A stretch of 59,419 nt of DNA from Lindgomyces ingoldianus (lineage: Eukaryota > Ascomycota > Dothideomycetes > Pleosporales > Lindgomycetaceae), in NCBI RefSeq assembly GCF_010093535.1, contig NW_022985178.1, positions 798,979 through 858,397 of the forward strand, in the 5' to 3' direction. The stretch's first letter is position 1, and each line of letters starts with the position of its first letter. The position numbers and the translations under genes were made by a program. Under the pieces are notes generated by a model. It did no database searches and was not told where the DNA came from. It was given only the letters and a program-made list of their open reading frames with translations. Below, piece by piece: positions 1 to 11,378 of the stretch.

Positions 1-474
1 TATATAGCTATAGTAGCTAAAAAGTTAGAGCGGGTGGACTGTAGATAAAAACTGTGCGTCAGGTGAGACCGTGCGTTAGCTGATTAATCACGGTAAAGCC
101 TGGTCAATCTTCTACGATTTTGAAGAGCTAAAAAGCATCCTGCGATCACGGAAAACAAACCACTTTCCCCTCTTACGCGGAAAAGGGCACCCACTCTCCT
201 TCCCAGTTTCTTTTTGCGTCCACCCACACAACTCGATCAACAAGGCACGTATGCTCATTCAATGCCTTATGTCAAGAGTTGAGCAGCCGCTTCCCTGTTT
301 CAATTTTGACTACTCTAGATCTTCTAAGCTTATACCCGTTTTACCTCAAGACAAATGCTTGGTCAAACTTTGCAAAAAATAATTTTGCGTCTCATGGCCA
401 CAGCGTTCTCTAGGTTCACAGTTGTACCTGCTGTACAACTTGTCTCTGTATCACCTTTTCATCTGCGAGTCCTA
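1..474. other. Unassigned non-RIP sequence, no gene seen
   Basis: This stretch has mixed base composition and retains CpA and CpG steps, unlike the TpA-saturated repeats that follow. I see no long open frame, no splice pattern that builds a protein and no terminal repeat. It may be the edge of a neighbouring unique region or an old low-copy repeat. Confidence 0.4.
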
Positions 475-723
475 CTAACTTATTATCCAATACCGTGCTA
501 GGCATAGGCGGAAGTTGACGCTTCGTGGTTTTATCTCAGCAAGCTCAGACGGGATGGGGAGAGCGCCTCGACAGGGGCAAGCCCCTGCTAGTAGCCTTAG
601 TGGCACAAGCCCCATCTCTCCAGCTAATAAGGGTGTAAGAAAGGCTTTCTCTCCCTGGCTGTCTAAGGGACTTTTGTAATTTTTTAGGTAACATTGTGGT
701 TCTAAACCTTCTCTACTATGCAC
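475..723 (-). CDS. Hypothetical 82-aa open frame, doubtful
   Basis: An 82-codon minus-strand frame starting with ATG at 721-723. It has no recognisable domain. The composition is rich in Pro, Leu, Arg and Cys, with an LLAGACPCRG stretch in the middle. It lies at the boundary between the mixed-composition left edge and the RIP-mutated region, so it is most likely a fragment of repeat-derived sequence or a chance open frame. I saw no convincing intron to extend it. No function is assigned. Confidence 0.2.
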   Translation of the reverse strand: MHSREGLEPQCYLKNYKSPLDSQGEKAFLTPLLAGEMGLVPLRLLAGACPCRGALPIPSELAEIKPRSVNFRLCLARYWIIS

Positions 724-1069
724 TAGCTTAACTAAGAATTATTGTAGCTCTACTACTATACATCTAAACTACCTTAGATTTTAATAGGTATTAGAGAAAG
801 CCTCTAGCTATATTTTATTATTTTTATAACTTGTTTCTAATAAGATTTAGTAAAGTACTGCGTTACTAAGTCCTACATAGAGCATTCTAATTACTCTATA
901 ACTGCACCTTAATGTAACTTTTTAACTACATAATATATTATTATTAGAATTTAAGGCCTATCTAAGACAAGCTTATTTTTATACTATACTAAATTCTAGA
1001 TAATTTTGTTGTGTTGTTATTAAGCTCTAGCTATAGAAGTAATTAGCTTAATTACTTACTTTGCTCTAA
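724..1069. other. AT-rich spacer, nothing recognised
   Basis: TpA-rich sequence with stops in all frames and no terminal repeats or protein motifs that I could identify. Its composition fits RIP-degraded repeat DNA. Confidence 0.4.
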
Positions 1070-1505
1070 CTTAACTAGCTGTTGTCTAAGAACTCTAAAG
1101 ATCTAGAAGCTGTCTTAGACTAGCTCTGTTAGGAAGTCTGCAAAATTATAGAAGATCTAGTGTACTAGTTGTTAAGCTGTAGTCGAGTAGATAGTAGTCT
1201 AGAGACGTTGCAATTGCCCTTATGTCTGCAGCTTAACTAGCTGTTGCCTAAGAACTCTAAGAATCTAGAAGCTGTTATTAACTAGCTCTGTTAGGGAGCC
1301 TGCAAAATTCTAGGAGATTTAGTATACTAGTTGTTAAGCTGTAGTCTAGTAGATAGTAGGCTAGAGACGTTGCAATTGCCTTTATGTCTACAGCTTACCT
1401 AGCTGTTGTCTAAGGACTCTAAGGATCTAGAAGCTGTCTTAGACTAGCTTTGTTAGAGAGCCTGTAAAATTCTAGGAGATTTAGTCTACTAGTAGTTAAG
1501 TTCTA
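1070..1505. repeat. 162-bp tandem repeat, about 2.7 copies
   Basis: The units start at 1070, 1232 and 1394 with CTTAACTAGCTGTTG or a one-base variant, giving an exact 162-bp period. The third unit is cut at about 1505. The copies differ by scattered C/T and G/A changes, so duplication came before or during RIP. No protein is encoded. It could be a duplicated piece of an unidentified transposon. Confidence 0.85.
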
Positions 1506-1925
1506 GTTAGGAGGGCAATACTGTCTATCTAAAATTAGAGTATAGACAGGTTAAAATTCCCTACGCGTTTAGACTTTCTTTTACTAATAATAGTTAAAAT
1601 TTAGTAAAAGAATATACTATTTTATAGCTGCGCTTTATTTCTACCTTCTATTAAATTCTTAGCCTATTTAGACATATAGTAGTAGAGATATTATAAATCT
1701 AATTTTATTATAATAATCTTAAAATAGGCCTGTTTGTTCATAGAGAAAATTATAAAAGTCTCTTAGATAGCTAAGGAGAGAAACACTACTAACAGGGGTT
1801 AGAAACTGCTAACCTCTAGGCTATACTCTATAAGAGTAGCATTATGCATAGTGGTTTGTGCGTCCTTAGTTCTCGCCTCACCCTGTCTAAGCTAGCTGAG
1901 ATAATCGTGGTTATCTATCTAGGGT
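1506..1925. other. AT-rich spacer before the left LTR
   Basis: RIP-like AT-rich sequence. A short, less mutated patch at about 1840-1925 holds CCTTAGTTCTCGCCTCACCC. No reading frame or RNA gene was recognised. Confidence 0.35.
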
Positions 1926-2216
1926 TGTCAGATTGAAGCACTGTTTCTAGGCTTCCTAAGATGAATGATGGGTTTGGATATGATGTATGGGATGATTATT
2001 GATTGTATTTGATTTATCGATCCCTTTTCTGCTCTACTCGTGTTGCTCGGCTTTTGTTTTTCCGATCCGAGTCCCTCGCGCACTTGCCCTATGCGCGACC
2101 AGCTTGCAACATGCAGCAATTTGCAGCAACATACTGTTCGAGCTTATTGCTCGTACTATGTAGCAGCTTTCGTCAAGCGTTCCTCCTGTCTTAACAGTAG
2201 GTGCGCATATCTAACA
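1926..2216 (-). mobile_element. Lone LTR, 291 bp, minus orientation
   Basis: Read on the minus strand, this begins TGTTAGATATGCGCACC and ends AATCTGACA, the TG...CA form of an LTR. A second copy lies at 58212-58543 on the plus strand. No internal retrotransposon region flanks either copy, so both look like solo LTRs or truncation products. The bases next to the ends (AGGGT on the left, AGAAA on the right) do not form a target-site duplication. It is much less RIP-mutated than its surroundings, perhaps because it is short. I cannot tell the superfamily from the LTR alone. It forms the left truncation point of the Gypsy fragment that follows. Confidence 0.75.
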
Positions 2217-2500
2217 AGAAAATAAATAGGACTATATAAAGTTTTATAAACACTATAAGAAAATTATAAACTTAAATTACTAAAGAATATATAAATACAC
2301 TTATAGTTCTATATTTTAAAGCTTAAAAAGGCATTAAATAAAATACCTCTTTTAAAGGTTAGATAGTAGAATATAGAAGTAGAATATAAAGTTAAACGCA
2401 TACTTAACGCTAGAAATAAAAAAGAGTTTTTAGTAAAATAAAAAAAGTACCTTACTAGTAAAAGCACATAGGAACTAATTAAGAACTTAGTAAATGCTCT
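2217..2500 (+). pseudogene. Integrase C-terminus and chromodomain remnant
   Basis: Translated with stops ignored, this gives the end of a Gypsy integrase followed by a chromodomain near 2381-2490. The diagnostic stretch reads EFLVK, a stop where Trp is expected, KK, then TSKST-like residues, matching the FLVKWKG core of chromodomains. It aligns with the equivalent part of the other Gypsy copies (for example 19478-19590). The stops at Trp and Gln positions are those RIP would make. Non-functional. Confidence 0.65.
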
Positions 2501-2539
2501 ATAGCTTTTTAAGATTATTAGGCATCCCTTCTAACTAGA

Positions 2540-3030
2540 ACTAGCCTAGAGAAAGTTCTCTAGACTAGAAAACACTATTATTAGCTAAAGCTACTGCAGC
2601 AGCATTAGATAGCTGCAATGTAGAAAGTCTACAACCCTTTAATATAGGTTAGAGAGGAGAAAGGCTAGCAGCCTTAGCCTTAAGCGCTTTAACTTTATCT
2701 AGAGATAAGAGGTTTTTTTTTTATAGATATTTTGCCCTTTAATCTTTAAAAAGGTTAAGCTGTCTTTAGTAGTAAATTTTAGAAGCATAGACTACTTATA
2801 AACTTTTTAAACTTTTAGCATAATGCTTTACCTCTTTTATTTCCTTCTTTTCTACTTTTTTTAGATTACGCTTTTTTTCTTACTTTTATTAAGCCTAAGC
2901 TGCTTTTATTTTTTATAGAAGTTTTTTTTTTCTTTCTCTAAATAATCCTACGCAGCATTAGAGATAAAAGCATTACACTAACTTCCCTTTTACACACACT
3001 CTACACACGTGTTAGATAATAAGGTTAAAA
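2540..3030 (-). pseudogene. Antisense frame with CX2CX6C motif, divergent copy
   Basis: On the minus strand, between the chromodomain and the 3' LTR, a broken frame reads CVEC, then CNAFISNAA, then DYLEKEK in one register (around 2925-3018). The three Cys are spaced CX2CX6C. The main Gypsy family has the same segment at the same place: 20030, 38515 and 56015 read CVKCVKKxSKCNTFI. Conservation between subfamilies suggests a real protein rather than chance. Function unknown; the Cys spacing resembles half of a fungal zinc cluster. Confidence 0.5.
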
Positions 3031-3281
3031 TATAAGAGAAACTACTTAAGTAATAGGGACTACATAGCTGCATTTTTGTTCAACAAAGGGGATTAAGGCA
3101 GGTAATAGCGCGTAATTGTTACTTAGAACTAGAGGAATAAGAAGACTAGTAAGGCATAGTTAAGAAAAATACATGCATAGAAAGTGTATAAAAGAGGACA
3201 CTTACTAAATAAAAGAAAATTTTAACACTTGCAATAGTATAAGCAGAACAGCAAGGACGCTAATAGAGAGAGGAGCCTGCG

Positions 3282-4079
3282 TGTTATAATCTATAATTAG
3301 ACTATATGCAACTAGTTAGCTGTGCCCTACTGTTTAAATAATTAAGAATAGAAAGTTATTAATTTCCTGCCTCGTAAGTTATGTAACTTAATAGATAAAA
3401 AATAGACTAAGCTCTTAGACTAATGCGCAGCAGAGTGCGTTGTCTAATAAGCCCTAAACATTGCATGTAATAAATGCAGTAAATGCAGCGCGTGCTAAAA
3501 AACATATTGCATGCAATGCATGCAGCGCACGCAATGTATGCAACTCTATGTATATAGTTTAAGATCTTAACTTTACTTAAAAGCTGTAATTAATATTACG
3601 TTTATTTTTTATATAGACTAAGCAGCTGTCGCGTATACTAAGAGCCTTGACTGGGGCTCAGAGCCTGGGACGCAGCTCGGGATCTGGAGATATTATGTTC
3701 CGAAGCTCGGTGTATATAAGGAGAGCCTTCAGCTCTCTTAGATAGGAGAGTCACTTCATCCGATCTTCTAAACAGCTACTGCTAGGCTATTTTATCCTCC
3801 ACAGTAGCATTACTACTTTTTAATAAAAAGGAATTTAATTATGTATTTTGCACTATATATACCTCCTCTCTTGTTCTCTCTAAGAACTGTTTAACCTAAG
3901 CGCCTTATACTGCTGTTGTAGGGCAAACTACAGTTAGCTGCACCTCCTTCCCCAGCAACTCTGCCCCGACGGACTGTACACCCGCCTTAGGCTAAGTTCC
4001 CTCTCCCCCCGCACCCCTAATCTCCCTTTAGGCCCTCGAGTGCTTCGGACAAGATTTCTCTAAAGGAAAGAGTGTAACA
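3282..4079 (+). repeat. 3' LTR of the truncated Gypsy element, 798 bp
   Basis: It begins TGTTATAATC after a purine-rich stretch and ends GAGTGTAACA. Two GC-rich islands (about 3645-3780 and 3940-4060) survive RIP and contrast with AT-rich flanks. The first is matched in reverse by the fragment at 40418-40585. The 5' LTR is absent because the element is truncated. Confidence 0.75.
3711..3720 (+). promoter_or_regulatory. Likely LTR TATA box
   Basis: TGTATATAAG lies in the spared GC-rich island of the LTR, followed by a pyrimidine-containing stretch where retrotransposon transcription would start. The inverted LTR fragment at 40418-40585 keeps the same TATA (CTTATATAC at 40492-40500). Inferred from sequence only. 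Confidence 0.45.
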
Positions 4080-4435
4080 CTTATCTAATTCTTTAATAGC
4101 TTTTAAAGTAAAGAAGGCTTTATTTAAAATTACATAGCTTTTTTTAAGTAGTATAGCTTTTACTTTTTTATACTACACTTACTTAAGCTTTTTAAAAATC
4201 TTTTAGTGTATAGTTTTACTAAGTATTTTTAGCTTTTTAGTAACTACTAACTTAAAGTCTCCATAGTTTACTGCTTTTTATAGATAAAAAAATTATTCTA
4301 AAGCTTTATATAAGCATAAGTAGCTTAATTAGGCTAAAATAAATTAGGCTAAATTATTATTTAATTATCTACTAAGTATTATAAATATACTTATTTCTTA
4401 GTTACTTATATGTAAAAAGTGCTTTTAAAGCATTA
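4080..4435. other. AT-rich host sequence around the DNA transposon
   Basis: RIP-like sequence of unknown origin between the LTR at 4079 and the TA target of the transposon at 4436. With that transposon and the Gypsy element removed, it would join 11317-11378 and then 39417 onward. No coding motif was recognised. Confidence 0.35.
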
Positions 4436-4629
4436 ACGTACCTAACAGGTTGGCCAGCCACTTTTGCCAAGCCCCTACTACACTCTACCTATCTACATAA
4501 TGCCTTAACAATAACACTAGATTAAATCTTCTAAAGAACGTTAGATACAGCTTACTTTTTAAGCTTTTAAATAAGACTTAAAACTTTTTTTATAACATGC
4601 TACAGCTATTTATAATATCTCTTACACAA

Positions 4630-4947
4630 TGTCACAGTATCCTCCCTAGATTCTAGACATAACTGTATTAGACGCGTACTAGAGTATTATTAGTGCACGT
4701 CTAACATAAACACAACACAACATAGACATAAACTTAAGCATAAACTGCTTTAATACTAACTAAACTTAGAACAGGCTTAATTTATACTTAAAGCGCTTAG
4801 ACTTTTAAGCTAAGTATTTAATTACTAATTTTCTTCTAAACTTTTTTATTTCTTACATAATGTCTTATACCTACTATAATACTTTATGTAATAATTAAAC
4901 TAGACCTCTGTAAAGCTTTATAACCTTACTTATGCATAATTATAATA
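4630..4947 (+). repeat. 5' LTR of Gypsy family 2 (318 bp)
   Basis: It starts TGTCACAGTATCC. The inner end is strongly RIP-mutated (ATAATTATAATA where the 3' LTR reads ACAATCGTGACA), so it no longer ends in CA. Its limit is set by alignment to 9973-10290. Confidence 0.9.
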
Positions 4948-7900
4948 TTATGTTATGTTAAAACTTTAGCTAAGAATAGCCTTTAAATCTAATTTAATAA
5001 GCTTAGTACTTGCATAACTTTAAGCTATTAAAGTAAGCTAAAAAGCTTTTTAAAAAGTACTTACTTTATAAGAAAGCTACTACATTATAAGCTTTAAAGC
5101 TTTTTAAAAGAACTTTAAAAAACAGCTTTATATTATTAAGTAGTCTATTTCTACTTTAATTTTTATTATAGTAGTAGAAACTAAAAACTTACTAGCCTTA
5201 AAGCTTACTTAAAAGTCTAAAAATAGCTTAACTTTTTTCTACCTAATACTACCTACAACTTATAACCTTTTTAACTTAGTAATAAAATTTAACTAACTCT
5301 CTAATCTTTTACTATTTAATAAAAAACAAAAAGACCTACCTTTTTTCTTACATAAGCTTTAATATAAACTTAAAAAAAACATAGACTAATTTTCTTTTAA
5401 ACACTTCTAGTTACTATATGCCTACTTTTAACTTAACTATAATGTAACAGCCTTAATTAACTTACTAATAAATAAAGATATTATTAACTTAGATTAATTT
5501 ATAGTATTTTTATAAGTAACTTATAAAAACTTAAATAAAAAGTTAACAGCCCTAAGTTACCTAAACACTTTATAATAAAAAAAAAAAGCTTTACTTTACA
5601 CTTTACTAAGTTTTACTAACTTACATCTAATATAGGCCTAAATAAGATAAGTCTAATTATAGCTTTATATAACTCTCTCTTAACTAAACTGTAACATGCT
5701 ATAGTAGAAGAACCCCTTCTAAATAACTTTAATGTGTATGTAAACCTAATTGCTACCTATAATAATAATATAAGGTTCCTCTTTATATAAGCTCTAATAC
5801 GCCCCTAAACTAGCGTAGCTATAAATAAAAACTTTAATGTAATAAAAATTAATTTAAATTATACTTTAGTTAGTTCTAAAAAGTATAAAAATTATAAAAA
5901 AAAAAGTTAATACTTAAGTGTAGTAAGCATAGTTATATTTTCTAAAACTGCTTTATTTCTTTTTTTTAAGTCTACATAAGTAGTGCTGCTAGCACTTATT
6001 AAAGATCTTTACTATTTTAATTTTATTTTTATAAGAGCTTTAACTTATATTTAAGCTTTAATCTTTCTTACTACTCTTAACATAGCCGCAGCTATAGTAG
6101 TAGGAGCCTGTAAAAAAGCTTATTCTAGGGCTAAGTTGCCCTTTAGAACTAATTTAACACTAAATCTTTACTAACTTATAGGCTAAGTCTTCTACTAATA
6201 ACTAAAAGTACTAAGTTAATATTTCTATATATTTATAATAAAAAACTATATTAGCTTTAATATAAGCTTTTATTAACTTAAAAGTAAACAGCATAAGTTA
6301 TATTAATAGAGAACTAGCGCATAAACTAAATTTTTAATTAACACTGCTTACTTAAATAATTTACTTAACTAAATTTAATAAAAAATAACTTAAAAGAGGT
6401 TTTATCTTTTATACTATAACTATTACAATTACCTACTAACACTATAAAGAGTAGATTAAGCTCTATGTAATAAACATAAAATGTTATAACTTAATTCTAA
6501 AATAACTATAGCTATATTAGCATAAGGTTACTTTTAATTACTAAAAGTAAGTCTTAAACTTTAACTTTTTTTAATGCTAAAATATATACTTACACTTACA
6601 CTTAAATAACACCTAAGTAGCACTTAATATAAAAAGTCTCTAAACCTACTTTTTAATAACTTAGAAAAGAACTACCTAAGTAAAGCTAATAAGCTAGGCC
6701 TTTTACTAAAATAGGCTATATAAAATAATTTAATAACTACTTAAACTTAAAAAAAAAAAGCTTTTAAAAAATCTTTACTTACTTAATTTAGATATAAACT
6801 AGAACTTAAATAGTAAATAGACATCTACTACATAGAACCTGCTTTATTTATAACTCTAGCTTAATAACTAGATTATAAAATTTATGCAGTTATAATTTCC
6901 AATATAGACTAAGCTTTAGCTTTCTAAAAATGCACTAACTTAAAAATAATAGTTTTTTAAAACTACTATAACTTATTATATATCTTTTTTTAAAATAAGT
7001 CTAATAAGCTTTTAATATAACATCTATATAATTACTAGATAACTTTTAAGCCTAGTAAACAACCTAGTTATAGGCTACTATATAAAATGTTACTAAATAA
7101 ATTAAAAGTGCTCTAAAAATACTTTAATAAGAACTTAAAAAAAAAGTTTATTTAAGCTAGCTTTTTACTAGTAGTGTTACTTATACTATTTATAAAGAAA
7201 CCTAAAAGTAAGCTTTAATTTTATATTAACTACTAAAAACTAAACACTATTACTATTAAAAACTAATACTTAATTTCTTTTTTACAAAAAACCTTAAGCT
7301 AACTAAGTAAAATAAAGTATTTTATAAAGTTAGATATTATTACTGCCTTTAATAAGCTAAAAATAGTAAAGAGTAATAAGTAGCTAATAGTGTTTTAGAC
7401 CTAATATAGACTATTTAAGTACCTAGTAATGCTCTTTAGCTTAGCTAACACGCCTAGTACTTTTTAACATTTTATAAATAACTTACTCTAACTCTACTTA
7501 GATATGTTCTACACTATATATATTAATAATATTCTAATCTACAGTAATAGCCTTTTAGAGCATAAATAGCATGTACACCTAGTGCTAAAGGCTATAAAAA
7601 AAGCAGGTCTGTAACTTAATATAGACAAATGTAAGTTCTACTAATTAAAAGTTATGTATTTAGAATATGTAATCTTTATAAATAGCATTTAAATAGACCT
7701 TATTAAAGTTTAGACTATGCTAGATTAGTAATACTTAAAAAACATAAAAAATGTTTAAGCTTTTATAAAATTTACTAACTTTTACTAATAATTTATTAAT
7801 AACTTCTTATAGTAAGTAAGCTCTATAATTATACTTACTAAAAAAAAAATTTAATTTAACTTTAACTTAAATTACTAATAGTCTTTTAACTAGCTAAAAA

Positions 7901-9972
7901 AAGCTTTTACTAAAGCTTTAATACTCTACTACTTTAACTTTAAACTACTAATACTTATAAAAGCTAATGCCTTAGACTATATAGTAGCAGGAGTTCTTTT
8001 CTAGACTAAGCTAGATAAGACTATTAGGCCTATTATATACTTCTTAAAAAGAATAAGCCTTATAAAAAGTAATTATAAGATTTATAGTAAAAAATTACTT
8101 ACTATAGTACACTACTTTAAATAATAGCAACTTAAACTAGAAGGTGCAGCGCATTTAATACAGGTTCTATTTAACTATAAGAACTTATAGTACTTTGTAA
8201 CTATAAAATAACTTAGCTACTAATAAGCTTATTAGTTTAAATACTTATTTTATTTTAATTTTAAAATTACTTATTATTTTAGTTAAAATAAAAAGAAACT
8301 AGATGCTTTTATAAAGCAATCTTAAAACATCTTTACTTAAAAAAAAGTATAAAAGGCTTAACACTAAACTTTACTTTAACTTAAGCTATTTTTAGACCTT
8401 AACTTAAATAAAATAAATTAAATAATTAATTAAATTATTACTAATAAGTATCTAAATAATAAATTTATCTAAGAAACTTTAAACCTGCTTTAAAACAGCG
8501 CTAGTTAGTTAAAAAAGGTAATACTAGCTAACTATAAAAACTAAAATAGTAAGCTATATTACGATAACTAACTTATAATTTTTAATTTTAATAAACTAAG
8601 AATTAAACTACTCTGAATTATATATAACTTACTTGTTAAAGAACACTTAGGTAGAGAAAAGACTCTTAACCTACTACAGAGAGAGTACTACTAGCCCTGC
8701 ATGTTCTATACTATACGCTAATATGTATTATGTTGCTATTCTTGCTGTAAAGTAAAAGCCTTTTAAAAAAGGTATAATAGCCTACTTAAACTACTTCTAA
8801 TCTTTAAATAAGCTTAGAAAAATATATTAATTAATTTTATTATAAACCTACTTTTATCTAAAGGGTATATAAATATTATAGTAGTTGTTAATTACTTAAC
8901 TAAGTATTAACACTTAATACTATGTTTCTTTATAACTGCCCCTAATATAGCCTAGTTATTCTACTAATATGTATAAGTTTACTATAGCCTACCTAATATA
9001 ATTATATTAGATAAAGGTACACAGTTTGTCTTAGCCTTTTAGAATAAACTCTATAAACAGCTCTAAATTATCTTTTATCTATCTATAGCTTTTTACTTAG
9101 AGACTAATAGCTAGACTAAGAATGTAAACACTATAATAAAATAAGTTCTATAAGTGTACATAAACTACTAGTAAGATAACTAAGTAAAATAGTTAGCTAC
9201 AGCATAGTTTAAAGCTAATAACATAATATTTAAATTAACATAAGTATCCTTGTTTTTAGTAAACTATAGATACTACTTTTAAATAAAATTTAAACTACTT
9301 TTAAATACCCCCTAACTAACTTATTAATTTATATAAGTAATAAATGTAAATAAACTTATTAATAAAATCTAAAATATATTTAAATATGTTTATAAAAAGC
9401 TTATATAAGCTTAAGCTTTTTAATAAAAGTACATAAACTAATCTTAAACCTCTGCCCCTGTGTATGCAGCTAGTAAGAAAGTTTAGCTAGACACTAAAAA
9501 TATTTAAATAAACTAATAATTAAAAAAACTTAATTAAAAAAACTTTAGCCCTTTTATAGTAGCTTATATAGTTTTATTACATACTTACTAATTAATTCTA
9601 CCTAATAGCATAAAGATACACCCTGTGTTCTATGTATTATTGCTGCGCTAAGTAGCTTCTAAATCTAACTATTTACCTAGATAGCTAAACTTACTACTTA
9701 AACCTATTATTATAAATAATAAACTAAAATATGTTATAAAAGATGTTAAATAAATCTAGTTTAATAAAAAAAACATATTTATAAATACTTTATAAAATAA
9801 ACTAGATATAACAAACTGTTATAAAAACTTATAGCAGCCTTATAAAAGAACTCTGTAGTAACTTAATTCTACACCTAATACCTATCTAAACTAAACCTGT
9901 ACTCTAATAAAGACAACTTAATGCTAGAACTACTAATGTAAAGAATTCCCTTCTTAATAAGGGGGGAGGTAC
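4948..9972 (+). pseudogene. RIP-destroyed gag-pol of Gypsy family 2
   Basis: There is no open frame, but conceptual translation shows the pol order of Ty3/Gypsy. Reverse transcriptase lies around 7300-7700: the YVDD box reads YINNILIYS near 7520, followed by LNIDKCKF. RNase H at about 7955-8150 shows ALDYIVAGVL and RPIIYF. Integrase has its HHCC zinc region at about 8640-8760 and its core at about 8820-9180, with LDKGTQF. A degenerate chromodomain-like tail is near 9720-9850. Gag and protease should lie in 4948-6900 but are too mutated for me to mark. D-to-N and Q/W-to-stop changes are what RIP would give. Confidence 0.8.
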
Positions 9973-10290
9973 TGTTATAGTATCCTCCCTAGATCCTAGA
10001 CATAACTGTATTAGACATGTACTAAAGTATTATTAGTGCACATCTAATATAAATATAATATAACATAGATATAAACTTAAGCATAAACTACTTTAACACT
10101 AACTAAACCTAAAACAGGCTTAATTTATACCTAAAGCGCTTAGACTTTTAAGCTAAGTATTTAATTACTAATTTCTTTTTAAACCTTTTTATTTCTTACA
10201 TAATGTCTTGTACCTACTATAATACCTTACGTAGTAATTAAACTAGACCTCTGTGAAGCTCTATAACCTTACTCGTGCACAATCGTGACA
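9973..10290 (+). repeat. 3' LTR of Gypsy family 2 (318 bp)
   Basis: Same length as the 5' LTR. Its outer (right) end is nearly free of RIP (CTCGTGCACAATCGTGACA), while its inner start is mutated (TGTTATAG for TGTCACAG), the mirror image of the 5' LTR. Confidence 0.9.
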
Positions 10291-10329
10291 CACAACACTA
10301 AGTAATTAACGCGCTAGACAGCCTTTAGA

Positions 10330-11210
10330 AGTAGAATGCTAGCCTAAATTAAGGAATCTAACTAAGCTTAAAAAGAAGGTAGTTATTAAGTATATACTTA
10401 AGCTTATTACACGCAGATTTCCCTCTAGGCTTACAGCTATAGCTAATATAGCTAATTTCTTACGCGCAGAGTGTAATCTAGGCTAGGTTAGCTTTTGCCT
10501 CTTTAAAAAAAGTGTATAGGCGCTAAGCTAAAGATTTTATATGTAACTAAATTACTTATATTATAAAACTTAAGTTCCTACTATGCTTTATACGCGCCTA
10601 TAATGCAGCAATTACTTTTAGTAATATCTAAAAAGGGTTTTAAGGCGCTAGTTTAGTTTTATTTAACCTAGAACAGGTTAAAATAGCTTTTAATATCTAG
10701 TTATATACTTTATTACTACTACTACTTATTAATAATAAGCCCTAGTAGTTGTAAACTTTAAGTAATACTCTTAAATTTAAGTTATAATTAATGCTTATAA
10801 AAGTAAAGATTTAGAGGCATATAAATAGCTTACTAATGTCTATAGTAAAGGCCTTTAAAAAGGTCTTAAAAAGGGCATTAATTATTACACATAAGCTAGT
10901 GTTAGCGTAAAAGAAGATTATAAAGCTTTAAGCAGTAAATAAGGCTGCTATGTAACATAGATTGCATAAAAGAAAGCAAATTTAAGTAAAAAAGACTTTA
11001 ATAGTTAAGAATAGAGCTTGTCTAACTACTTTAAAGAAGTTTAAAGCGTGTAGTAATAGGAAGAAGCTAAAGACACAAGTGTGCGCTAAAGAATGTAAGC
11101 TAAGTTAAAGGTAATATAGGCAGTGCAATTAGACTAGGCATAACTTGCGTACATATAAAAAAGTAGCAGAAGTAGACTTTAAATAATATCTTATGTTGTA
11201 TTGCTTTATA
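10330..11210 (+). pseudogene. Fot1/pogo transposase remnant, middle deleted
   Basis: Conceptual translation gives two parts. The N-terminal DNA-binding region around 10370-10490 reads FPSRLTAIANIANFLRAECN, as in CENP-B/pogo-type HTH domains of Fot1 transposases. From about 10520 the C-terminal region follows (AYNAAITFSNI...KGFKALV). It ends with a zinc-knuckle-like CNxTRHNLRT stretch near 11125-11150, which matches the CxxCxxxGHNxRTC tail of fungal pogo transposases. The DDE catalytic core between them is missing. Stops occur throughout. Non-functional. Confidence 0.7.
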
Positions 11211-11314
11211 CAGGGCTAAAGTGGGCTGTTTTGCGCTAGAATGGGGTGGTTTTAGTGGGGGCTTGGCAAAAGTAGCCGGCTAACCTGTGTGGCCGGCCAA
11301 CCTGTTAGGTACGT

Positions 11315-11378
11315 TATTAAAAAAATCTTACTAATTTTTTAAATTATTAAAAGTTTTTTACTAAGTGCGATAGCCTTT
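11315..11378. other. Host spacer with target sites
   Basis: A short AT-rich segment between the right TA of the DNA transposon and the CCTTT target duplication of the Gypsy element starting at 11379. Confidence 0.5.

Larger units (their letters stand above)
2217..4079 (+). mobile_element. 3' part of a chromodomain Gypsy element
   Basis: A left-truncated LTR retrotransposon. It keeps the end of integrase, a chromodomain, an antisense frame and the 3' LTR. It starts abruptly at the edge of the lone LTR at 2216. It is related to, but distinct from, the main Gypsy family in the window (11379-39411, 13253-20915, 49239-56908): the order of parts is the same and the LTR shares the ACTATATATACCTC and GGGCAAACTA patches, but the LTR is longer (798 against about 592 bp). 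It is heavily RIP-mutated except inside the LTR. Confidence 0.8.
4630..10290 (+). mobile_element. Complete Gypsy element, family 2, 5.66 kb
   Basis: Two 318-bp LTRs (TGTCAC...GTGACA) bound the element. The flanking CACAA at 4625-4629 is repeated at 10291-10295, a perfect 5-bp target duplication. It is inserted in the left part of the Fot1-type transposon. The inverted sister copy is at 23221-28885. A purine tract with AAGGGGGGAGG precedes the 3' LTR. The order of RT, RNase H and integrase identifies Ty3/Gypsy. Confidence 0.93.
4436..11314 (+). mobile_element. Fot1/pogo-type DNA transposon, deleted, split by Gypsy
   Basis: The terminal inverted repeats begin ACGTACCTAACAGG at 4436 and end in the complement CCTGTTAGGTACGT at 11314. 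Both sides are flanked by TA, the target duplication of Tc1/mariner/pogo elements. The inner TIR contains repeated GGCCGGCCA-type motifs. Without the Gypsy insertion at 4630-10290 (plus its 5-bp duplication) the element is about 1.2 kb, shorter than an autonomous Fot1 (about 1.9 kb), and it lacks the catalytic middle of the transposase. Related pieces lie at 57048-57830 and 40586-43857. Confidence 0.85.

Noticed and set aside
1790..1860. Possible tRNA-like stem region
   Set aside because: The short complementary stretches do not make a cloverleaf and there are no A/B-box matches that I could support.
2003..2225. Short plus- and minus-strand frames over the lone LTR
   Set aside because: They are contained in the LTR (1926-2216), recur in its inverted copy at 58212, and have no domain.
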